Below, one piece after another: positions 47,351-57,538 of a DNA stretch of 64,000 nucleotides. Origin of the DNA: Chlamydomonas reinhardtii (Eukaryota; Chlorophyta; Chlorophyceae; Chlamydomonadales; Chlamydomonadaceae); the NCBI RefSeq assembly GCF_000002595.2, contig NC_057010.1, positions 1,119,809 through 1,183,808 of the forward strand, in the 5' to 3' direction. The position numbers and the translations under genes are program-made. Position 1 is the first letter of the stretch, and each line of letters starts with the position of its first letter. The notes beneath the pieces were generated by a model that saw only the letters and a program-made list of their open reading frames with translations, ran no database searches and was not told the DNA's origin.

Positions 47351-47600
47351 GATGCCTCAACGAGCGCAGCGGGAAGCCGCCGGCCTCGCTGGCGTCCTGA
47401 AGACCAAGTCTGCACTGCTGGCATGGCTGGTGGAGCAGGGTCCGGGCAAGCTGAAATGGGCCAAAGCAGTTCAGCACTTTCAGGCGCTAGACTGCGAGTT
47501 GCCGCCAGACAAGACTGGCAAAGAGCTGCGGAGGGCGGTCAAGGATACTGGCAGCCGTCTCAAGAAGCAGCTTGGGCAGCAGGTTGGCGGCGGCGGTGTT
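47351..47600 (+). other. Coding-like fragment of unknown origin
   Basis: From an ATG at 47351 a frame reads 'LLAWLVEQGPGKLKWAKAVQ', then HFQALDCELPPDKTGKELRRAVKDTGSR, with good algal codon use and a helix-rich charged composition. I do not recognise the family. It has no visible upstream exon, and its first 15 codons overlap antisense with the PhyH scrap, so it may be a remnant of a gene or of an unclassified repeat. Confidence 0.3.
47361..47399 (-). pseudogene. Scrap of a PhyH-like gene 3' end
   Basis: Thirty-three bases here are identical to 62782-62814, the end of the PhyH-like gene, and most of the next six match too. On the minus strand they read 'ASEAGGFPLRS', the exact C-terminus of that protein, but without its stop codon. 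Confidence 0.55.
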
Positions 47601-48349
47601 ATGTGGTGTGCATGGGCTTTCCTTGTCGCTAGTGACCCTGCGATGTCATACCTTGGGTTATTTCCCCACGAGCGCCATCGAGGCGAGGCTTGTGAACTGC
47701 CTTGTTGTTGTGTTGGTGTTGAGCTGGTTCGCGGTTCTCACGCTACTCACGCTCCGGGCAGGGGGGGGGGTTAGAAAGCTCAGAATCTTACCCCATGCTC
47801 AAATTATAGAGCTTTAGGAGAGCATTACGCACGAACGTTTAGTTTCTTCAGGGGTGGTCTGTTGGGAAGCTTTGGGCCGCTAAAGTTGAGGTAGGGGTCG
47901 GTCGTCATCCCTGGGGGTCCGCCGGGTTTGGGGAGCCCATCCTGGCGGATTTCGGGAAGCACCCCACAAACAGAACTAGGGCCCAAACGCAGCACCACGA
48001 GGCTCAAATATGCACGCTCTGCAACAAATAGCACAAACAAAGTATGGGAGGGCCAATTTGCGCGTCCTGGCATGAACATGTCGGTACATGTCCCCAAACA
48101 TTCGACACATGCGCACTGACGTGGTTGGCTTTCAAGCGCTGGTCTACATGAATTCATGTTTCACAAGGCTGCGGATGCACGCTGTCCATTCGTCACATGG
48201 CAGAGAGCTGAACGCGGGGTGGGCTGGGTCGAGGGGACTAGGATCCCGCGTGTGACCGAAGTCTCAGAACAGGACCGCCGATGGCTCAGCTTGATAGCGC
48301 TCGTGAAGAGGAGTCGATTGGCACCAGTTTGGTATTACATAGAGGGGGT

Positions 48350-48475
48350 TTAGCCCCTAAACAACAAGGTTTTGTCCGGGGGGGGTCGGTCGCCCCCTCC
48401 AGCGGCTACCAGGGGGGTCCCGGGGATTTCGGGGCATGGGGCCCGACACTTTGTTTCCGAGCCCCCAAGCGCAAG
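48350..48475 (+). repeat. Dispersed repeat, copy B
   Basis: Same order of motifs as copy A at 12700-12830: 'CCCCTAAACAACAAGG', 'TTTTGTCCGGGGGGGG', 'GGATTTCGGGGCATGGGG', 'CCCGACACTTTG'. It has about 20 extra bases after the G run. Confidence 0.5.
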
Positions 48476-49166
48476 CAGCGTATTGTGCAACCCTGCCCTG
48501 GGGTGACCTTCGTAGGGAAACTGCAGGCGGACTTGTGGCCCGGCCCCTTGGGCGGGCTTGTTACAGTGTGGGGCGCTGGGACAGCTTTAGATGCAGGCGT
48601 TGGTGCTGCAGTCGTGCAGGATGCAGTATGTATGTGGCGGAGGCCGTGGAGCAGGCTGGGCACGGGCTGGGCGGGCGGCCTGGCACTCCAGCTCCCGCTG
48701 TTGGTGTCTTTATACGAACCGGGGCCCCGTGAGCATGTAATATAGCAACGTAGACAACGGCCTGCACCAGAGCTCAAACATAGTATTGAGCCGCACTACG
48801 CATCTGAGTGTCTGCGACTCGAACACGGTTTGTCGTACGTGATTGGCCGTGAACTCCCAGCTGCCAGCAAATTATCTTCTCACTGCAATTGTGCGAAGGA
48901 ATACTTATAATGGTTCTCCCGGCACTGGCTAAAACTCCGTTCCGTACTGCTCGACGGCTGATGACGGGGTGCGACTGGCGCTCGCAGTGACGAGGCGCCC
49001 GAAGGACCAAAGCACTCGGCTGAATTTTGCTCCCTTAGTCAAGTTATCGCATACCTAACCATTCCCTAGTGACGAACAGTATTCCTGCACGAAATGAATT
49101 CAACCGGGTGTTGAGCTCGCGTTGTTCGAGAGTTGACGAGCCCGAAGGGCCCAGGGACTCTCCACC

Positions 49167-52100
49167 ATGCTGGGCGTAAGTCTGCATCGAACTTCCTTCT
49201 CAATGTGCACTTGCTTGACCGTCTTCCGAGGCTTCAAGGTGCCTTTGTCACGTCATGAACCTCGACTGACTGCAACTTTACTGCGACGCTGCTTGCCGCC
49301 GCAGTGGTATGACCGTGCCATAGAAAGTTTCCTGAAGCAGCTTGGTGCCGACGCCTGGCGAGGGACGCTTCATTCCGCAGTTGGCCAAGACCCGGTGCTA
49401 TGGTGCACGCCAAGCTGCCCAGCAGGGGACACCGCAACACTTGCCCTTTTCTGCAGTGCTGCCCAGTCGAACACGCTGGAAGCCACACCACACCAGCTTC
49501 TGGAGGAGTTTGGCGAATATTTTGTGTCTTATTTGACAGAACAGGTTGGTGCAAAGTACAGGGCGTTGTGAGTGAACCGGGCAACCCCCGTACGGGTTTG
49601 GCAGCAGTAGATCCATGCATGGCGTGCATGCGTGGCAGCCTCCAACCCGAGTCCCTCACAACCCACATCTTTGTGCGCACATAATCGTAGGGCTACAGCA
49701 ACCTACTCCGGACGCTGGGAACGAGCTTGTTAGAATTCCTGCAGGTGCGCGCCAAGTCAGCGTAGCAGTCCTGTACAATACGGGGCATGTCCAGCCAGGG
49801 CTTAATCCTTATGCATACGAGGATTCAAAGGATGGGATACGGGTCCCGGACGATGTACAGTTCGTGGCAAGATTTTACTGATATTTGACTGTTATTCCCC
49901 AGAATCTGGACGACGTGCACCTGCACCTGGGCCTCATGTTTCCCGCCATGGCGGTGCCAGCCTTCGAGTGTACGGACGTGGGGCCCACCTGCCTGAAGCT
50001 GCACTACCACAGCCACCGGCCGGCGCTGGGCCCCATTGTGGTGGGTGTGCTCAAGGGCCTCGCGGAGCAGTACTGGGGCCTGGGCGGCGAGCAGCTGCAG
50101 GTGGAGCTGCTGCGGGGGCGAGACGACTGCGGCAGCGAGGATGACGACCATGACGTGTTTCGTGTCAGGTACGAACCCAATTGGAAGACACGCTTGATTA
50201 ACCAAGCATTGGCGCGCAATGCAATGGCGGGGCTTGCACAGACCACATGTCTAGCAGAGTATGCAAGGGCATGACACGACTCACTCGAGATGGCAAGCTT
50301 GTTTCACACCGTGGTTGACAGGCACACGCATGCCCATTCCTGCTTGCAGCTATCCGTTCCAAGCAGCTCTGGAGCAGTGGAAGCCGCCATCGTCTGTAGC
50401 TAACCACCAAAGCGCCGCCGCCATCGCCTTGGGCCCCTCTGCTTCCCCAGCAGCGGCGGCTGTGCGCAGCTTCACGCTGAGCCCGAACGACTTCTACCAG
50501 CTCTTCCCCTTCCACCTTCTACTAGACCGCAGCTGCCGTGTAGTGCAGGCGGGGGCGGTGCTGGAGCGGCTGTTTCCGGAGCTGCGCGGGCGGAGCGGCG
50601 TGCCGCTGGGGGACGTGTTCCAGGTGGGGTTTGAGTGCTGCACTGCAGCAGGCGGGGTGACGAAGGGACTGGGCGAGGGGGGGGGGGTACCAATCGCAGC
50701 CTACTGAACGTTGCTATGCACGTATCCTTCATGCAGATGCGGGCCCCGTCTATGACCATCAGCTTTGACAGCCTGCATGCAGCACATGCAGACACGGTCC
50801 TTCTGCGCGCGCGCGCCACGGGCCTGGACCTTAAGGGGCAAGTGCTGCCGGTGCGGGTTCTCGCATCGCCAGAGCCGGTGACTGCAACCCAATGCGCTGA
50901 ACACGTCAGAACGGAGCATGGAGGCCACCAACGACAGCTGGCAGAGCATGTGGGACAGCGGGACGGACGGCCAGAGCAGGACGGGGAGCAGGGCTTCTTG
51001 TTTCTGGGGAGCCCCTGGCTCGCAGGCCTTGCCGGCATGCGGCAGCACGGGATCTGCATTTCAGACATCGCACGTCACGATTCCACACGCGATTTTGTGC
51101 TGCTAGCGGAGCAGCGCCACGCGGAGACACAGCTGAAAGAGCGGCTGGAGACTCTCACGTTGGAGCTCAAGGTGAGGGCCGTTCGTGTCATACGGTCTCC
51201 GTCTTGTTTAGGGGATCACAGATTGTTGTGACAAGGCGGGCATTAGGAATATCTTGTTTCGTACAACTGCAGGACGCCAATTCGCGCCTGGGAGAAATGG
51301 CGGGGTGGTTGGACGAGGAGCGGCGGCGCAGTGACGGACTGCTGTACCAGATGCTGCCGCCCGAGGTGGCCAGCTGCCTCAAGAATGAGGAGCGGGCGCC
51401 GGCACAAGAGCACCCAGAGGTGAGCGGCTGGCTGCGCACGCACATTGATTGGGATGGGGTGGATGCGCGGGTGCACAGCTGCCGCGATGGTGGGTGGCCC
51501 ACATCTAGCTGGGACGTGTCATGCAGGGGCTCAGTGTGGGTGCAAGGTTGCCGCTATCATGAGATCGATAATGCGGCCGCTAGAACCTCTAAACGCGTTG
51601 CCCTGCCCGTGTCCTCGCAGGCCACGGTGCTGTTTAGCGACATAGTAGGTGAGTTGGACGTGACTGCACGGGACTAGGACCCCGTCCCACCTTCACGTGT
51701 GCAAACGAACTTGTGAAAGTGGGCTGTCGTGGACACTGTGTAACGGCACGTTTGCTCCTCCCATTTCCCTTCCGTGCTGTCAGGCTTCACGGAGATTGCT
51801 TCGCGCAGCTCGCCGCTGGAGGTGTGCTCGCTGCTGGACGAGCTGTATCAGCGCTTCGACGCGGCCATTGAGGAGTACCCGCAGCTGTACAAGGTGGAGA
51901 CCATCGGGGTGAGTAGGGCAGCGGGCCGGGGCGGAGGAATAGGGAAAAGGGAAAGCTGGAAGGGAAGAGAAGGGCACCAAGGGAAGGGAAAGCAGGCGCG
52001 GGAGACGGAAAGACAAAGCTTAGGGCTCTGTCACGAGGCGCGCCCTGAAGCTGCCAGCCCCAACGCTTGCACGCCACGCTCTTCACGCGCACACAGGACG

Positions 52101-53822
52101 CATATATGGTGGTGTGCAACGTGACGGTACCGTGCGACGACCATGCGGACGTGTTGCTGGAGTTTGCGCTGCGCATGCACGAGGAGGCCAGTCGGGTTGC
52201 CAGCAGCCTGGGGGAGCCCGTGCGCATCCGCGTGGGCATGCACTCGGGCCCGGTGGTGGCGGGCGTGGTCGGCCGCAAGATGCCTCGCTTCTGCCTGTTT
52301 GGTGACACCGTCAACACGGCCAGCCGCATGGTGAGCCGGGTGTGGAGGTGGGGGTCGGGTCGCATGTGTAATGGCACGGCCCTGCCCGCTCTCTTATCCA
52401 CTTTCATGTGTGTCTTCCTACGTAGGCTTGTCCCTCCTTGCCTGTGGTGCTAAAGAGCACAAGGAAAACATTGCGCAAAGACAGTGTCTGTTGCCTGTGG
52501 TGTGTACGTGTGTCCACCTCACGTGCGCCTCACCTCGCCATTCGCAGGAGTCCCACGGCGAGGCCGGCCAGATCCACATCAGTGAGGCCTGCTACTGCTG
52601 CCTCCGGTCCAAGGAGCGCTTTGAGATCCGGGAGCGAGGCAACATCACCGTCAAGGGCAAGGGAACCATGCGGGTGCGTGCGTGTATGCAACTGCTTGAA
52701 GCGGACAGGCTGCCTATGCATCTCGTAACCGACAAGATTACAACCATCTTACCTGCCCATACTCGCACATTATTCCTGCTGCAGACCTACCTTCTGAGCC
52801 CTTTAGAGCGGATTCCCTGCGACAGCCTCTTCGCCCCGCTTCCACAGCTCCACGTGACCTGCAACCTCACCAGCCCCGACCAGCCCATGGGCCCCGAGTC
52901 CATGCCGGCATCGTGCCTGGAGTGCCTGTTGCAAGAGTGCCGCTCCTCCGTCTCGCCCAGCGGCGGCTACCCGGCGCCCTCGCCGCGTCGCGCGATCCAG
53001 CCCGCAATGGTCCCCGACGAGTGCACGTCTCCCTGGGGCCGCGTACCCAACTGCTGGGAGGCGGCGCCCCTATCCAGTGTTGTGGCGGATGCCGGTTTCA
53101 CGGCGGCGCGCGGCAGCTGCCCTGGCACGACGGCTGAAGAGCCATGGCGGGCGACTGCGGGCCCCAGCAGCCACACACTGCTGGTGCCGCCGGGCCTACC
53201 GCGTGCTGGGAGGAGCTCAGTTGATGCTGTGCGTGAGGAGCGTGGCATGCACAGCAGCAGGCCTGCGCACGTGCCAGTGACACCACAGGCGGGCATGCCA
53301 GCGGGCGCAAGGCTGGGGCCGAGCAGCGCCAGCGGGGGCCATGCAGAGTCCACAGCGTCTAGTACCAGCTGCGGCCTGGTTGGTATTGCGTCGCCACCAG
53401 GCACAGCCACTGCTGCCACTGTTGCCGCCGCGGCCGCCGCAAGGGTCACAACCTACCTGGACGTTTCTGCAGAGATGCTGTCGCACATCAGCAACGCTCG
53501 GTCTGCCCGATCTGCTGGTGGTACTCTTGCCGCCGGGTTCAGCTGGAGCGGCCCTGGCGGGCAGGTGAGCCTGTCATCCCCTCTGTCTCCACGAACGCGC
53601 ACACCGCGCCACATGATGAGCATGCAGGCGCCGCAGCTGCCGGACCTGCGGACTGCCAGCATCTCAGGAACACTGGCTGCCAAGCTGTCGCCCTTGCTAG
53701 TTGCTGCTCATTCGGGCACGCCTCAACAGGAGGCATATGAGGAGCCGGAGGTTCCCAACAGTACTGGAGGGCGGGACATGTATGTTGTGCCTGGCACAGC
53801 TGACAACCCGTGTTTGGAGTAA
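49167..53822 (+). CDS. H-NOX soluble guanylate cyclase, tandem copy 2
   Basis: Exons 49167-49175, 49305-49544, 49691-49744, 49903-50168, 50350-50623, 50737-51171, 51273-51419, 51621-51648, 51784-51908, 52097-52330, 52548-52673 and 52785-53822 join in phase to 991 residues. Exon count and phases equal copy 1. The likely heme ligand is His107 and Y-x-S-x-R is at 136-140. Metal-binding Asp482 and Asp527, guanine-selecting Glu523 and Cys592, and Asn599/Arg603 are present, so it should be an active cGMP maker. Residues 4-83 of H-NOX differ strongly from copy 1 ([18 protein letters not shown] against [19 protein letters not shown]), the PAS-side exon carries a His/Gln-rich insert, and the 345-residue Ser/Pro/Ala tail is unrelated in detail. 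The cyclase exons are almost identical. Confidence 0.9.
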
Positions 53823-53976
53823 AGGTTTTGGGGTAATCAGGGTATGCAAAGGGGTTCTCTTGGGGCAGGAGAGAAGCTGGTTGTGATCTACCATATGAAT
53901 GCATGCCAGCACACCACGCGTACATAGGTTGAGAGCGACCTTCGTACACGAGCACAATGCATGAAATTGAAAGATG

Positions 53977-53981
53977 TGTAA
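53977..53981 (+). terminator. TGTAA polyadenylation signal of guanylate cyclase copy 2
   Basis: TGTAA 155 bases after the stop codon at 53822. Confidence 0.5.
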
Positions 53982-54953
53982 CCCACACATTGGTTGCCGT
54001 CGGGAATGCATAGAAGAGAGTGGCTGACACACACACACAACCACGTGCATGAGACTATGTTTCGGTCAATGTTAACGAGGCTTTATTCAGTCTGGTTTGT
54101 TGGCGGGACCACATAACACCATACTCTATGACACATGGCGATTGCAGCACGTGATCTAATGTGACGGCATAGCTAATGGAATATCAAGAAACTGCTGAAG
54201 CAACTCCCTGAGAAGACTTGATGAGCAGTCGTACGCGGTGATTTCCCTTGATGTGTACTGCTGCTGCTCCTTTCACTTATGTGTGATTGCTTCACATTGA
54301 ATGAAGACGTTAATGCCTGCAGGTGGCACGAAGGCTGCTTGCTTGAGATTGGTGTGACAGTGCGAATGGTAGTTGAGCACTGCGTGCGCGCATCGCAAGC
54401 ATTCGCGATTGCCCGCCGCAAGTACTTTCCAATTACCACACGCAATGCCACCAACTACATGCAACGTTGCGTTGTCCATGAGAAGCTGCTGTGGGAAGCG
54501 TTGCCTTTTGCGATTCAGTGCGCAGTTCCCCAGATAGCGTTGAACCGGCTCATTGATTGTTCATGAAGGTGTTCGTGTACTGTTATTGTCGTTCGTGAGG
54601 CGCCGCCATGACAGGGTACGTCGGTTCGGCTGCGTTACTTTCGGACTTGCGGTGGCGCAGGATAACCCGGCAGTACGTGCTTGGTGTCCCTACTCTGATT
54701 GGATATTTGTGCCGGTGTTCCCGTTTGTGGGAAGGCGTGGGGTACCGGTACTTGAACGTGTGCACCGTTGACCTGGGACTTCGATTCACACAGGTGTCAG
54801 GTCCTGTGACTGAAGAGTGCAGGCGCACTCCGACACAGTACGTGATTCGGTAATTAGTTATGTGTGGCCTTTGGAACGGACCCTGCTAGGGCCGGGAGAT
54901 GCTGTTGGTTCGGTAAGCCTTCGGCTTTTAGACGGGGTGAGGTAATGGGTCAG

Positions 54954-54958
54954 TTACA
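54954..54958 (-). terminator. TGTAA polyadenylation signal of the RNase H2B gene
   Basis: TTACA on the plus strand, about 230 bases beyond the stop of the minus-strand gene. Confidence 0.45.
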
Positions 54959-55185
54959 TGGTACAATGCACGCGGTACAAAGCCCGTCACCCCGCTTTAG
55001 CTGTAACAATGCATACACAGAGTGTCTGGGTGCGTCTGCGCCCCCACCCGCCCCATGGCAGCGCTCAATTCCATAACAAGCGCTCTGCACACTAAGCCCC
55101 CATTCCGTACCCGCGCAACGCAAGGACAGCCGCTTCTCGATTTGCACTCACAACACCTCTCGACAGCCCACCACCACCAGACCAG

Positions 55186-57070
55186 CTACTTCTTTGTAAA
55201 GAAGGAAGTCAGCTTCTTCGTGCCAACCGCCTGCTTGGCTAATGCCGCCTGCTTGGCCTGTGCGCGCGCCTCCGCCACCTTTTGCTTCTTTTCAGGCGGC
55301 CCGCCCGCCCCCGAGGGTGGCGTTGCGCGCGCTGCAGCCGCCTGCGCGTTTGGATCAGTCGGCTGCAACGTGTTGCCTGTGGCGCGCGCAAACACGTACA
55401 GAGGCGTCAACGCTGCGACCATCATCAAGTCTCGGTGGTCGCAATCCAATCGTCCCAATGCACTGCCCGGCTGCTCCACCCTTCGCCCGCACCACCAGCT
55501 CCACGAGCGGCGACTCACCCATTGCCTCCCGGTCCGCCTCACCGCAGCCGGTGGCGCCGGCACTGGTGCTGGCGCCCACGCGCGGGGCCAGGCGGCTCAG
55601 CCACGGCTCTCCCACGTACTCGCCCAGCAGCGTCAGCACGTAGGCGGCCGCGTGCCCCGAGCCCATGCCCGCCACGTGCCCCGCAAGCCCCGCCTGCACT
55701 CGCCGGAACTTAACAGCCAGCCACGCCAGTACCTGCAGCACCAGCATGTGCATGCGGCGTGTGTGGAGTAAGAACGTGCAGGTAGATGTGTGTGGTGCAA
55801 GTCGCGGGGGGTGGCGAAGGCAGGCAAGAGACAGCGCGGCAGCCAATGGACACCGCACGAACCAGGATTAGGTACGGCTGGCAGAGCTACAGCATCAATG
55901 GCGCCGCGGGCAACGGGCAGCCCCCGCCCACAACGGCCCGATTTGCGAAGCTGGCACCCGCTCGCCAACCCGCACGCACCCGCTGGTCGTTCAGGCGGTA
56001 GTAGCTGGCCTCATCCACCTTGCGCACATCACACACGCACGCCAGCTGCTGCTCCAGCGTTTGCCGCTCCGACACTGAAAGCCCCGCCGACGCGGCGGAT
56101 CCCTTGGCAGGCGTGGCGTCGGCTGGTGACAGCTGCGCCGCCTCCGCCGCGGCAGCTGCCGCCGCCGTATCCGTCCCTGATGCGCCGGGCGCGTTCCCCG
56201 CCTCCGCCGGCTGGCTGTCACACGACCCTGACGCGGCTGCCGCTGAAGCAGGCCTGGGCGCGCAAGACGGGCTAGTGCCCAGCGCTGTACGGGCGTACGG
56301 CAGTAGCTCCGAAAGGCCGGATCCGGCGGCTGCGTTGCTGTCGTACAAGAGCTCGTCCAGCTCCTTAAACTTGCCGAGCGGGCTAGCCTCATCCTGTACA
56401 GGTCCAACAACAAGCGAGCTATCAATGAGAGAGGAGACCGAATTGCACATTTGGCATTTTATTATCGTGTGCAGCGTCCAGGCACAGGAGTCGTGAAGTG
56501 AGGCGCCGCGCCAGTAAGGTCCCAGGTGCTGCAACCCGTACCTTGTCACGCGCGCGGTCGAGGAGAGGCAGCAGCGCAAACAGCGGGTCATACGGGGTCG
56601 CGATGAACATGCCGCCATCTGCGGTTAGCCCAGCGTGCGGCGTTCACATAACTACGCATAAGTTGAGGGCTGCCTGTAGACTTGGCAGGTGCAGGGGTGT
56701 AGCGCGTGGGCGCAGCGGTTAGCAGGGAAAACGCCGCAGGCGCACCTGAGAGCAAACGGTCGCCTGTAAGCCATGCGCTGTGGGCCTGCTTGAAGCGGTT
56801 CATTTCAAGAAGCTGGCCTGACTTGGAAAGCATAAAGCCCTGGGGCCGCCCTGCGCCGCGTGCACATAGCAACACTTCGGAGTGGAAAGAGCCAGCAACA
56901 CAGGTACTAGTTGCCTACCCCTCGTGGTCCCGCAAGCTTCAGCCCTGCCTGAACCCGCCCCCCCTACCTGTGCGAGGATCCGGCAGCGCAAAGCTCCTGA
57001 AGCTATCGACCCCTGCGCTCCCGACATGCCCGCCTGCGCGAGGAGTGACACGGCGACAAATGGCACTCAT
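55186..57070 (-). CDS. RNASEH2B: Ribonuclease H2 subunit B
   Basis: Exons 56968-57070, 56746-56874, 56542-56618, 55980-56393, 55519-55732 and 55186-55376 join in phase to 375 residues. RNase H2 removes RNA from RNA/DNA hybrids and single ribonucleotides from DNA in the nucleus; subunit B is its non-catalytic part. Landmarks: 'FALPDPRT' (human LRNPRTG), 'FMLSKSGQLLEMNRFKQ' and 'SAWLTGDRLLSDGGMFIATP', then 'YDPLFALLPLLDRARDKG' (human ATPIDPLFLLLPYL), and later 'YYRLNDQRVLAWLAVKFRRV' (human YYKYSKEKTLKWLEKKV). The C-terminus is Lys-rich and ends KKLTSFFTKK, the hydrophobic half of a PCNA-binding motif, as in human (SIDTFFGVK). An Ala/Ser/Pro insert lengthens the middle. The start ATG is at 57070. 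Confidence 0.88.
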
Positions 57071-57538
57071 ATTTCTTGTAGCTACAGCGGGAAGGGTCTC
57101 AATGTTTGACTATGTCGCAACGGAGTACGTGACAGCATATTATTTAGCACCTGGCGCGACCAGGACGCGCTCCTCTCCTTTCTCGCTCATGGTTTGTCCT
57201 TGTCCGCTAATCGCTACTATTTCGTTGCATAACTTATTTCGTTGTTTCAGCTATGCTTATCATAGATACCAGGCGGGGCGCTGGCCATGACCGATTTGGC
57301 GGGAACGGCGCGATGGGCCCCCTCCCGTTGGGGGCCTAATTATAACTGAAAAGCAGTAGAATTGCGCCCCTTTTCAAACGTATCCTGCGCATGCATTCAC
57401 CTCGTGAGCTATTCCGGTTGAAGGGACGCATTTTGCATTTATTAGGGCTTTTCTGCGGAGCCAAGGGCGGAACCAAGCCTTGGCATTTGCGGGAGCCCTG
57501 CAACGGACCTGGACATCATCGCACCACATTACAAGGCC
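57071..57538. promoter_or_regulatory. Divergent promoter region of the RNase H2B and GH1 genes
   Basis: 468 bases between two opposed start codons. It is less GC-rich than its surroundings, with AT-rich patches at 57137-57148 and 57339-57347. No clear TATA box at a fitting distance. Confidence 0.45.

Larger units (their letters stand above)
46419..49166. other. Region between the two guanylate cyclase genes
   Basis: 2.7 kb without a complete gene. It holds the 3' end of copy 1 (TGTAA at 46621-46625), a GACGAGTGCCGGGTG 15-base duplication near 47013-47045, a PhyH-derived scrap at 47361-47399, an unassigned coding-like frame at 47351-47600, and a dispersed repeat at 48350-48475. The promoter of copy 2 must lie in the last few hundred bases. 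Confidence 0.5.
53823..55185. other. Convergent intergenic region
   Basis: Lies between the 3' ends of the cyclase copy 2 and RNase H2B genes. No gene, tRNA or repeat was recognised. A 95-codon frame at 54279-54566 has no motif and lacks algal codon bias. TGTAA signals serve the cyclase (53977-53981) and, on the other strand, RNase H2B (54954-54958). Confidence 0.5.

Noticed and set aside
54279-54566. A 95-codon frame between the cyclase and RNase H2B genes
   Set aside because: Codon use is unlike the neighbours, there are no recognisable motifs or exons, and it lies in a convergent 3' region.
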